Below are positions 9,902 to 16,157 of a stretch of DNA of 64,000 nt, piece after piece. The position numbers and the translations under genes are program-made. Each line of letters starts with the position of its first letter. The first letter of the stretch is position 1. Origin of the DNA: Bacteroidales bacterium UBA5507. GTDB lineage: Bacteria > Bacteroidota > Bacteroidia > Bacteroidales > Lentimicrobiaceae. Location of the stretch: NCBI GenBank assembly GCA_002426195.1, contig DIOT01000013.1:62001-126000 (forward strand), read 5' to 3'. A model generated the notes under the pieces. It had not been told where the DNA came from. It ran no database searches and was given only the letters and a program-made list of their open reading frames with translations.

Positions 9902-10981
9902 ATGCAGATTATTATGAAAGCCATAAGACATATATTCGGAATCTTCCTGATAGTATTGCTGGCAGGAGGTTGTGAACAGGAACTGGATCCGATTACATCG
10001 GTAAAACCGGGTGCCGACACAGAAGACCCTGCAGTTGAAATTACCTTTCCCATTGCAGGGAAAACAATAAGAATTAGTCCTGATATTACTAAAATTACTT
10101 TTGTAGCTACAGTGACAGATGATATTGAGATAGGCTCCGTTAAATTCTATCTCGATGATACTGAAATTGGGAATGTTGAATCCTTCAAAGATTACCGCCG
10201 CTCAATTGTTAATATGGATTACGAAGGATTGCCCGACGGTGAATATGTACTCAAAGTTGTTGCCACTGACTTAACAGGTAAAAGTGACGAAACTTCGCGC
10301 ACATTCAGGAAGACAACTGCAGTTCCCTATACACCTCTTGAAGGTGAAGTTCACTATTTCCCGTTCGAAGGCGACCTTGTTGATGCGCTAACCGGTACTT
10401 CAGGAACCAAGGTTGGTTCTCCTGGTTTTGCTGCCGGAAGATTAGGCGATGCATATAAAGGAGCAAAAGATGCCTACTTTACTTATCCTGCCGATAAATT
10501 GAAGGCTTCCGACGAATTCAGTGTGGCATTTTGGATTAAGGTAAATCCAAATCCAACCAGAGCCGGTTTAATTTCTATCAGCCCTCCGGGCGAAAATCGT
10601 AACTCAGGTATCAGAATTTTCAGAGAAGGCACTGCAACTGAGCAGAAAATCGGATTAAACTATGGCATTGGAGAAACTGAAGTATGGGTTAACCCATTCT
10701 ATACATTTGCACCGGGCGATTGGATACATGTTGCTATTACTATTTCTGAAAGTCATACTGTTACTTATATTAATGGTGAAGTCGCAGTGGAAAATATCCC
10801 TGAAACCCCTTCTCCATTATCCTGGGCAGAAACATCATCTACAATGAGCATAGCCTCCGGTGAACCCGATTTTGGATATTGGGAGCATTTTTCCGAGTTA
10901 AGCCTGATCGACGAAATGCACTTCTTCGATAGGGTGATTACACCCGAAGAAGTTCAGGGCCTGTACAATATTGATAAATAA
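9902..10981 (+). CDS. Surface lipoprotein with Ig-like and LamG/concanavalin-like domains
   Basis: 359 residues (an alternative start at 9914 gives 355). The signal peptide ends in LLAGGC (Cys24 from the first start). Residues about 45-140 form a bacterial Ig-like domain (VEITFPIAGKTIRI to YVLKVVATDLTGKSDETS). Residues about 150-355 form a LamG-type jelly-roll: VHYFPFEGDLVDALTG, FSVAFWIKVNPNP, WIHVAITISESHTVTYING and IDEMHFFDRVITPEEV. It lies 17 bp after susD and fits the third position of Sus-like operons, where SusE/F or surface glycan-binding proteins sit. Its role is probably to capture a polymer at the cell surface. Ligand unknown. Confidence 0.85.
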   Translation: MQIIMKAIRHIFGIFLIVLLAGGCEQELDPITSVKPGADTEDPAVEITFPIAGKTIRISPDITKITFVATVTDDIEIGSVKFYLDDTEIGNVESFKDYRRSIVNMDYEGLPDGEYVLKVVATDLTGKSDETSRTFRKTTAVPYTPLEGEVHYFPFEGDLVDALTGTSGTKVGSPGFAAGRLGDAYKGAKDAYFTYPADKLKASDEFSVAFWIKVNPNPTRAGLISISPPGENRNSGIRIFREGTATEQKIGLNYGIGETEVWVNPFYTFAPGDWIHVAITISESHTVTYINGEVAVENIPETPSPLSWAETSSTMSIASGEPDFGYWEHFSELSLIDEMHFFDRVITPEEVQGLYNIDK

Positions 10982-11008
10982 AAGCTTATCTGAGTATCTT
11001 AATTTGTA

Positions 11009-11042
11009 CAGAAAGCCGGCTAATTACCGGCTTTCTGCTTTT
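11009..11042 (+). terminator. Rho-independent terminator of the Sus-like operon
   Basis: A perfect 11-bp stem CAGAAAGCCGG / CCGGCTTTCTG around a 7-nt loop (CTAATTA), followed by CTTTT. It closes the SusC-SusD-LamG operon just before the tRNA promoter. Confidence 0.85.
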
Positions 11043-11092
11043 AGCTATATAATATTTCATTGTCTGCGTTTCTGGAAACACATAAAAATTAT

Positions 11093-11100
11093 TACTTTTG
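11093..11100 (+). promoter_or_regulatory. Bacteroidota -7 box of the tRNA-Pro/tRNA-Thr unit
   Basis: TACTTTTG is an exact match to TAnnTTTG and ends 15 bp before the tRNA-Pro 5' end. A -33-like TTTCTGG lies at 11069-11075. The position suits a short leader. Confidence 0.65.
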
Positions 11101-11115
11101 CAAACTATTAAAGAT

Positions 11116-11189
11116 CGGGATGTAGCGCAGCCTGGTAGCGCGCTTCGTTCGGGACGAAGAGGCCGCTGGTTCGAATCCAGTCATCCCGA
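11116..11189 (+). tRNA. tRNA-Pro (anticodon CGG)
   Basis: A complete 74-nt cloverleaf. The acceptor stem is CGGGATG/CATCCCG, the D arm is GCGC-AGCCTGGTA-GCGC, the anticodon stem is CTTCG/CGAAG around loop TTCGGGA with CGG at positions 34-36, and the T arm contains GGTTCGAATCC. The discriminator is A. No 3' CCA is encoded (the next bases are CTA), so it must be added after transcription. It decodes CCG proline codons. Confidence 0.97.
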
Positions 11190-11198
11190 CTAAAAGAG

Positions 11199-11228
11199 CA
11201 GCTTGTTAAATGACAAGCTGTTTGCTTT
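11199..11228 (+). terminator. Hairpin between tRNA-Pro and tRNA-Thr
   Basis: A perfect 8-bp stem CAGCTTGT/ACAAGCTG with loop TAAATG, followed by TTTGCTTT. It looks like a terminator but lies between two same-strand tRNAs 41 bp apart. It may instead be a processing signal or a partial terminator. Confidence 0.5.
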
Positions 11229-11230
11229 AA

Positions 11231-11306
11231 GCCACTTTAGCTCAGTCGGTAGAGCAGCGCATTCGTAATGCGCGGGTCGGGGGTTCGAGTCCCCTGAGTG
11301 GCTCCA
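11231..11306 (+). tRNA. tRNA-Thr (anticodon CGT)
   Basis: A complete 76-nt cloverleaf including an encoded 3' CCA. The acceptor stem is GCCACTT/GAGTGGC, the D arm has AGCTCAGTCGGTAGAGC, the anticodon stem is GCGCA/TGCGC around loop TTCGTAA with CGT, and the T arm contains GGGTTCGAGTCCC. The discriminator is T. It decodes ACG threonine codons. It probably shares a transcript with the preceding tRNA-Pro. Confidence 0.97.
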
Positions 11307-11345
11307 GTGAATACTTCAGTACCTTGCCCTGAAGCTAAAGTCCGA

Positions 11346-12410
11346 TCACTCCTTGTTCTGCAATTTCTTATCCGGGAAGATCAGGGATAATACAATACTT
11401 AAGATCAGGATACCCAAAATTATATAAAGCGAGTAGGCGGTTGTAAAGCCTGCATCTTTTAGTAAATCTGCAAATATCATTTTAAAACCAATGAAGGAGA
11501 GCAGCACCGCTAATCCCACCTTCAGGAACCTGAAAATATCAATGATATTAACAAGCATAAAGAACATAGCTCTTAGTCCAAGAATCGCAAACACATTTGA
11601 GAAAAAGATAATATAAGGATCACTGGTAATAGCAAAAATAGCTGGAATGGAGTCCACTGCAAAAATAACATCCGAGAATTCTATAACCATTAAAGTAAGG
11701 AACAGAGGAGTAATCATCAATTTCCCATTCTTTCTGATTAAGAAATGGTGCCTTACAAAAGTGGGATAAACAGGCAAATACTTTGAGGCAAATTTAACAA
11801 CCGGATGATCTTTTGTGCTTATATGGTGATCGCCTTTCTCAAACAGCATCTTGATGCCGGTATATATGAGTAAGATCCCAAAAAGATATAATACCCAGTG
11901 GAACTGATGGATAATTGCCGAGGCTGTAAAAATGAAAATAAAACGAAAAACAACAGCAGCCAGAATTCCATAAAATAGTACTCTTCTATAGTAAAGAGGA
12001 TTTACTTTGAAAGCATAAAAGATTACTACCATGACAAAGATGTTATCCAGCGAAAGCATCTTCTCAATAACGTACCCGGTTATAAATTCAAGTGCAAGGT
12101 TTTTATTATAAATTTTGATAGCCTCTGAGTAATCCAGACCATCAACATTAATAGGATGTCCATACCTGGCAATCAATTCTTTAATTTCAGCAATTGTACC
12201 ATCTGCTCCGATATGAATCCAATTACCATGATAAATCAGTAATACATAAAACCCAATTGAAACAGAGATCCATAAACATGTATACAATAAAGCCTCCCTG
12301 AAGGGTACAACATGGTTTTTCTTATCGAGTACACCAAGGTCCAGCAAAAGGAAACTTACAACAAATACTATAAAAACAGTAAAGAAAATTATTTCCGGCG
12401 AATTCATCAC
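11346..12410 (-). CDS. TerC/Alx family integral membrane protein
   Basis: 354 residues with about nine membrane segments. Family signatures are present: FLLLDLGVLDKKNHVV near the N-terminus, MLSLDNIFVMVVIFYAF, and EFSDVIFAVDSIPAIFAIT, whose membrane-embedded acidic residues are typical of TerC/Alx metal-handling proteins. Known members are linked to manganese export and metalation of exported enzymes (Alx, MeeF/MeeY) or tellurite resistance. The N-terminal loop carries an extra hydrophilic insert (about residues 65-105) also seen in Alx-like Bacteroidota homologues. I see no Mn riboswitch upstream. It is a single gene on the minus strand, convergent with the tRNAs. Confidence 0.92.
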   Translation of the reverse strand: MMNSPEIIFFTVFIVFVVSFLLLDLGVLDKKNHVVPFREALLYTCLWISVSIGFYVLLIYHGNWIHIGADGTIAEIKELIARYGHPINVDGLDYSEAIKIYNKNLALEFITGYVIEKMLSLDNIFVMVVIFYAFKVNPLYYRRVLFYGILAAVVFRFIFIFTASAIIHQFHWVLYLFGILLIYTGIKMLFEKGDHHISTKDHPVVKFASKYLPVYPTFVRHHFLIRKNGKLMITPLFLTLMVIEFSDVIFAVDSIPAIFAITSDPYIIFFSNVFAILGLRAMFFMLVNIIDIFRFLKVGLAVLLSFIGFKMIFADLLKDAGFTTAYSLYIILGILILSIVLSLIFPDKKLQNKE

Positions 12411-12443
12411 AGTAAACTTATAAGGTCATTATGGCACGTGTGG

Positions 12444-12451
12444 CAAAGTTA
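12444..12451 (-). promoter_or_regulatory. -7 box for the TerC gene
   Basis: On the minus strand the sequence reads TAACTTTG, an exact TAnnTTTG match, 33 bp upstream of the TerC start codon. No clear -33 TTTG is seen at the usual distance. Confidence 0.5.
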
Positions 12452-12556
12452 ATTATTACTTTCTGAAAGACTTTCTTAATGAGAAAAACTTTCTACCTTT
12501 AACCACTTTTTACCAATAAATAAATGAACCTAAAGTTTTTATAAAGAGTAACAATC

Positions 12557-14059
12557 ATGAAGAATTTTGCAGAAATGAACCCTAACCCGCTTGTGCAGTA
12601 CTTGAATAAACCGGCAAGTGAATTTACTAAAGCTGATCTCGTTAAGTACATAGTTGATCACAATATTGAAATGGTAAACTTCAGATATGTCGGAGGTGAT
12701 GGTCGATTAAAAACACTGAATTTTGTTATTAGCTCATTACAACATCTTAATAGCATACTTTCAACAGGTGAAAGAGTTGACGGATCAAGCTTATTCCCAT
12801 TTATTCAGGCAGGATCAAGCGACTTATATGTGGTTCCGCGTTACAGGACTGCCTTTGTAAATCCTTTTTCCGAAATACCGGCTATTGATATCCTTTGTTC
12901 CTACTATAATAAGGATGGTGAACCATTGGCAAGCTCACCTGAATATATTCTCAGAAAAGCACATCAGGCACTTAAAGATACAACCGGTTACTCCTTTGAG
13001 GTAATGGGTGAACTTGAATATTATGTTATCAGTGATGAGGAGGATATCTATCCTGCTGTTGACCAAAAAGGTTACCATGAATCAGCGCCATTCGCTAAAT
13101 GGGAGTTCCTCAGGGTAGAAGCTATGGAAGCTATGGCTAAAGCCGGTTGCCTAATAAAATATGGCCACTCAGAAGTTGGTAATTTTACTCAGAATGGTCT
13201 GCTTTACGAACAAAATGAAATTGAATTCACTCCAACTACTCTTGAAGATGCTGCTGATCAGTTGGTAATAGCCAAATGGATTCTTCGCTCATTAGCTTAT
13301 AAATATGGCGTTACGGTGACATTTGCACCAAAAATAACTGTCGGAAAAGCAGGAAGTGGTATGCATATCCATACCAGACTTATTAAAGATGGCAGAAATC
13401 AGATGATAGAAGATGGAAAGCTGAGTAATATTGCACGTAAAGCTATTGCCGGTTATCTCGACCTTGCACCATCACTTACTGCATTCGGAAATGCTAATCC
13501 TACTTCATACTTCCGCCTTGTACCTCATCAGGAAGCACCAACAAACATATGCTGGGGCGACAGGAACAGAAGTGTTCTGGTAAGAGTTCCATTGGGTTGG
13601 GCAGGTAAAAATGATATGATCTTCAACGCCAATCCTAATGAAAAACCGGTTTATGAAGACCATTCTCAGCTGCAAACTGTTGAATTCCGTTGTCCTGACG
13701 GTTCAGCTGATGTGTATCTGCTACTTGCCGGCTTAACTGTGGCAGCCCGCCATGGTATTGAAATGCAGAACGCACTTGAATTAGCCGAAAAATGGTATGT
13801 TGATGTAAATATCTTCGACGACTGCTTCAAGGATCGTTTGGCTCAACTCAATCAACTACCTGTATCTTGCTGGGATTCGGCTAAGGTACTTGAGAAACAA
13901 TCTGAAATTTATGAGAAATATGATGTATTCCCAAAAAGCGTTATAGAAGGTATCGCCAGAAAGCTCAGAAGTTTTAATGATGAGCATCTTCGCGAAGAAA
14001 TCAGTGCCGATAATAATAAGATGCTTCAGTTAGTGGAAAAGTATTTCCATTGCGGATAA
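12557..14059 (+). CDS. glnA: Glutamine synthetase, type I-like
   Basis: 500 residues. It makes glutamine from glutamate, ammonium and ATP in the cytoplasm. The N-terminal beta-grasp (VNFRYVGGDGRLKTLNFVI) is followed by the catalytic domain: FEVMGELEYYVI carries metal-binding acidic residues, GSGMHIHTRL the ATP/metal histidine region, NPTSYFRLVPHQEAPTNICW the nucleotide loop, NRSVLVRVP the substrate arginine region, and VEFRCPDGSADVYLLLA the last metal-ligand strand. The length is slightly above the 440-470 of typical GSI. Other nitrogen genes (nifB-type PII, amt, glt) are absent from the surroundings. ACTTTCT occurs three times upstream (12458, 12470, 12488), of uncertain meaning. Confidence 0.95.
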   Translation: MKNFAEMNPNPLVQYLNKPASEFTKADLVKYIVDHNIEMVNFRYVGGDGRLKTLNFVISSLQHLNSILSTGERVDGSSLFPFIQAGSSDLYVVPRYRTAFVNPFSEIPAIDILCSYYNKDGEPLASSPEYILRKAHQALKDTTGYSFEVMGELEYYVISDEEDIYPAVDQKGYHESAPFAKWEFLRVEAMEAMAKAGCLIKYGHSEVGNFTQNGLLYEQNEIEFTPTTLEDAADQLVIAKWILRSLAYKYGVTVTFAPKITVGKAGSGMHIHTRLIKDGRNQMIEDGKLSNIARKAIAGYLDLAPSLTAFGNANPTSYFRLVPHQEAPTNICWGDRNRSVLVRVPLGWAGKNDMIFNANPNEKPVYEDHSQLQTVEFRCPDGSADVYLLLAGLTVAARHGIEMQNALELAEKWYVDVNIFDDCFKDRLAQLNQLPVSCWDSAKVLEKQSEIYEKYDVFPKSVIEGIARKLRSFNDEHLREEISADNNKMLQLVEKYFHCG

Positions 14060-14088
14060 TATTGCAGAGATAGGAAGTCACAAATAAT

Positions 14089-14142
14089 AACGGCTTGGAC
14101 AATTTAAGGCTTAGCTTTAAATAACTTCAGGCCGTTTTTTTT
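14089..14142. terminator. Shared terminator between convergent glnA and flippase-like gene
   Basis: An outer stem AACGGC (14089-14094) / GCCGTT (14131-14136) precedes eight T residues. Inside it is a second hairpin TTTAAGGC-TTA-GCTTTAAA. The outer stem is only six base pairs, and it overlaps the end of the minus-strand gene, so this is a moderate call. Confidence 0.5.
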
Positions 14143-15230
14143 CTGCTTTTAAATTTAATGAGTTTCCTTCCCAAATAAACTCTTCGCAGCCAGAAAGGCA
14201 ATACAATCGCTCCTAATATTAAGTATGGATAGTATGTGAGCAATCTCCATGATAAAGCAACAAGAGATGTGAGATCGTTTTGGGCACCTGCAATAAATTC
14301 TCTCAGGAACAATGGAAATAAAAATTCAGCTATTCCGCTACCCCCGGGAGTTGGGCTAATCAGCATCACAATCCACATCATAAGTTGTCGCGCAAGAATG
14401 AGCATATGATCGGCAATCCCTAACGGATTTGTAAATCCGATTATCAGAAAATTAACAACCAGGAAGCGTGCTAACCATGATATGCCGGTTGAAGCAAATG
14501 CTTTGAGCCAGAATCCCAAACTCTTTCTCCTGAAATTGGCAGAAGACTCCATAATCTGGTTTCCTGTGTTTTCTGCAGAATCCCTGAAGCGTCTTAACAT
14601 TCTTATACCTGTGATCCTGAGAAGTATCCACTTTAATCCCTTTGGATTGATAAATACTCCATAGGCAAGAATTGAAGTAATCAGGACTATGATAAAATAA
14701 CCTATAAGTGTAATTTGCAGAGCTCCAAACTTAATTCCCAGCACCTGAAAAGTTGTACCATCAATTGAAAGGCGCTCAACGCCTGCTAAAATAAATGCTA
14801 AGGGCAGTAAGACAATATAAAACAACTCATCCAGTAACGCTGTTACCATTACAACCGCGGTTGCTTTACCAGTACCCAATTTTTCCTTAGTCAGTATGAA
14901 AATGGCAACAGCAGCTCCTCCAACCGTTGATGGTGTAACACTCGATGCAAATTCCCAGAGAAATATTACCTGAAAAGATTTACGCCATGACAATTCCTTA
15001 CCTGTCAAAAGTCTTATCCTGTACATATACCCCAAATCTCTCAGGGCTACCATTAAGATGGCCAGAGCAAAACACAATATTGATCCCCAGGTTATTCGCA
15101 CAGAACTAAGATCGCCCTTTGATAAATCGCCAAGCATCATATATGCGATTACGGCCAGGCCAATTACGACCGGAATTATGATGTTTCTGAAACTAAATAT
15201 TTTTAAAATGGTCCTATGCTGACTTCCCAT
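14127..15230 (-). CDS. Lysylphosphatidylglycerol synthase TM-region / UPF0104 flippase-like membrane protein
   Basis: 367 residues with about eight membrane segments and a basic C-terminus (LIKFKSRKKTA). The pattern matches the PF03706 family: WEFASSVTPSTVGGAAVAIFILTKE, with its conserved TPSTVGG turn, and MLISPTPGGSGIAEFLFPLFL, the conserved PTPGGSG loop. Family members include the flippase half of MprF and stand-alone proteins thought to move lipids or lipid-linked molecules across the inner membrane. There is no synthase domain here, so it is a stand-alone type. The substrate cannot be told. It is divergent from the small heat-shock gene. Confidence 0.85.
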   Translation of the reverse strand: MGSQHRTILKIFSFRNIIIPVVIGLAVIAYMMLGDLSKGDLSSVRITWGSILCFALAILMVALRDLGYMYRIRLLTGKELSWRKSFQVIFLWEFASSVTPSTVGGAAVAIFILTKEKLGTGKATAVVMVTALLDELFYIVLLPLAFILAGVERLSIDGTTFQVLGIKFGALQITLIGYFIIVLITSILAYGVFINPKGLKWILLRITGIRMLRRFRDSAENTGNQIMESSANFRRKSLGFWLKAFASTGISWLARFLVVNFLIIGFTNPLGIADHMLILARQLMMWIVMLISPTPGGSGIAEFLFPLFLREFIAGAQNDLTSLVALSWRLLTYYPYLILGAIVLPFWLRRVYLGRKLIKFKSRKKTA

Positions 15231-15285
15231 GATTTAAACTTAACTATAATTAATTGCATTTAAAGGAAAAAGTTGTTAAATCAGC

Positions 15286-15352
15286 CATATTGTCCGCTTT
15301 TTTTAAATTTTTAATTTTAACCGGTCATTTTGTCCGATATTTCCAGCATTTT
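15286..15352. repeat. Pair of CAT(A/T)TTGTCCG direct repeats upstream of hsp20
   Basis: CATATTGTCCG at 15286-15296 and CATTTTGTCCG at about 15327-15337 differ by one base over 11 bp and are about 41 bp (four helical turns) apart. They lie between the divergent flippase-like and hsp20 genes, separated by a very AT-rich tract. They may be paired protein-binding sites. Nothing else in the window confirms this. Confidence 0.4.
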
Positions 15353-15423
15353 ACCATTAAAAACCTGTTGGCATATAAATTGAAATAATGATGTAAAACG
15401 AACAAAAAAAATAAAGAAAATAA

Positions 15424-15431
15424 AAAGGAGG
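15424..15431 (+). promoter_or_regulatory. Strong Shine-Dalgarno sequence of the small heat-shock gene
   Basis: AAAGGAGG lies 8 bp before the ATG at 15440. This is unusual here: nearly all other genes in the window lack a recognisable Shine-Dalgarno sequence, as is typical of Bacteroidota. It fixes the start and suggests high translation. Confidence 0.8.
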
Positions 15432-15439
15432 ATAAAACT

Positions 15440-15841
15440 ATGAATATGGTAAGATTTAATCAACCGACATTAAGCATGCTTGACCAGTTCTTTGGAAATG
15501 CTTTACGTGAAACTGAAAGAAGCAGTCATGCAGCAAATATTTACGATACAGATAATTCATTTGTCATTGAAATGGCTGTACCGGGATTTTCAAAAGATGA
15601 TATCAAAATCAATCTTGAGCAGCAGACACTTAATATTTCTGCTGAAGCAAAATCATCAGAAGTTGCTGATGACAAATGGTTGAGACAGGAATTCTCATAC
15701 CGCAATCTTCAAAGAAGCTTCATATTGCCTAAAACAGTTGATGTCGACAATATCAGTGCCGATTATCAGAATGGTATGCTGAAAGTTATATTGCCACGCA
15801 AAGCTGATGCAGTTATAAAGAAAGAGATTGCAATTAGCTAA
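15440..15841 (+). CDS. Hsp20/alpha-crystallin small heat-shock protein
   Basis: 133 residues with a short N-terminal arm, an alpha-crystallin domain (about residues 30-125) and a short C-terminal tail with an IAI-like motif (KEIAIS) that normally docks between subunits. Domain landmarks are FVIEMAVPGFSKDDIKI, LNISAEAK, the FSYRNLQRSF strand and NGMLKVILPRK (the conserved G-x-L box). It is an ATP-independent holdase for unfolding proteins. The gene is alone, with a very strong ribosome-binding site and a terminator directly after it, consistent with a stress-induced monocistronic unit. Confidence 0.95.
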   Translation: MNMVRFNQPTLSMLDQFFGNALRETERSSHAANIYDTDNSFVIEMAVPGFSKDDIKINLEQQTLNISAEAKSSEVADDKWLRQEFSYRNLQRSFILPKTVDVDNISADYQNGMLKVILPRKADAVIKKEIAIS

Positions 15842-15862
15842 TTCAACCAAAATAAATTCAGT

Positions 15863-15897
15863 AAAAGGGAAATCGCAAGGTTTCCCTTTTTGTTTTT
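15863..15897 (+). terminator. Rho-independent terminator of hsp20
   Basis: Stem AAAAGGGAAA / TTTCCCTTTT around the 8-nt loop TCGCAAGG, followed by TGTTTTT. Confidence 0.85.
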
Positions 15898-15916
15898 AGG
15901 GTAGTTAAAGTGGTAT

Positions 15917-15971
15917 CATCTCTACCTCATCTCTAGGTCATCTCTCAGTCATCTCTCGGTCAACTCTAGGT
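15917..15971. repeat. Five tandem 11-bp repeats, consensus CATCTCTAGGT
   Basis: Five head-to-tail 11-bp units: CATCTCTACCT, CATCTCTAGGT, CATCTCTCAGT, CATCTCTCGGT and CAACTCTAGGT. They lie in the otherwise non-coding gap of about 260-320 bases between the hsp20 terminator and the TPR/HTH gene. The 11-bp period is close to one helical turn, so the units would face the same side of the DNA. The rest of the gap is AT-rich and I see no gene in it. Confidence 0.85.
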
Positions 15972-16123
15972 TATACCCAGATTTGGTATATTCTTGAATC
16001 ATGCTTAACTATGACTTAATATCAATCAATTATTGACTAGCATAACTAAACATTATTTAACTTTCACAGAAAATGATCTTTTTCTTAATAATGGCAACTT
16101 AGACTTGAAATGAAATAATTCTG

Positions 16124-16131
16124 TATATTTG
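16124..16131 (+). promoter_or_regulatory. -7 box for the TPR/HTH gene
   Basis: TATATTTG matches TAnnTTTG exactly. A transcript starting a few bases later would begin shortly before the ATA codon at 16158 proposed as the true start. A TTG at 16105-16107 is closer than the usual -33 distance. Confidence 0.5.
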
Positions 16132-16157
16132 ATTGCCGGTTCTAAAAACACTACGCC

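Noticed and set aside
12458..12494. Three ACTTTCT direct repeats upstream of glnA
   Set aside because: Spacing is uneven (12 and 18 bp), the motif is short and T-rich, and a nitrogen-control site cannot be supported.
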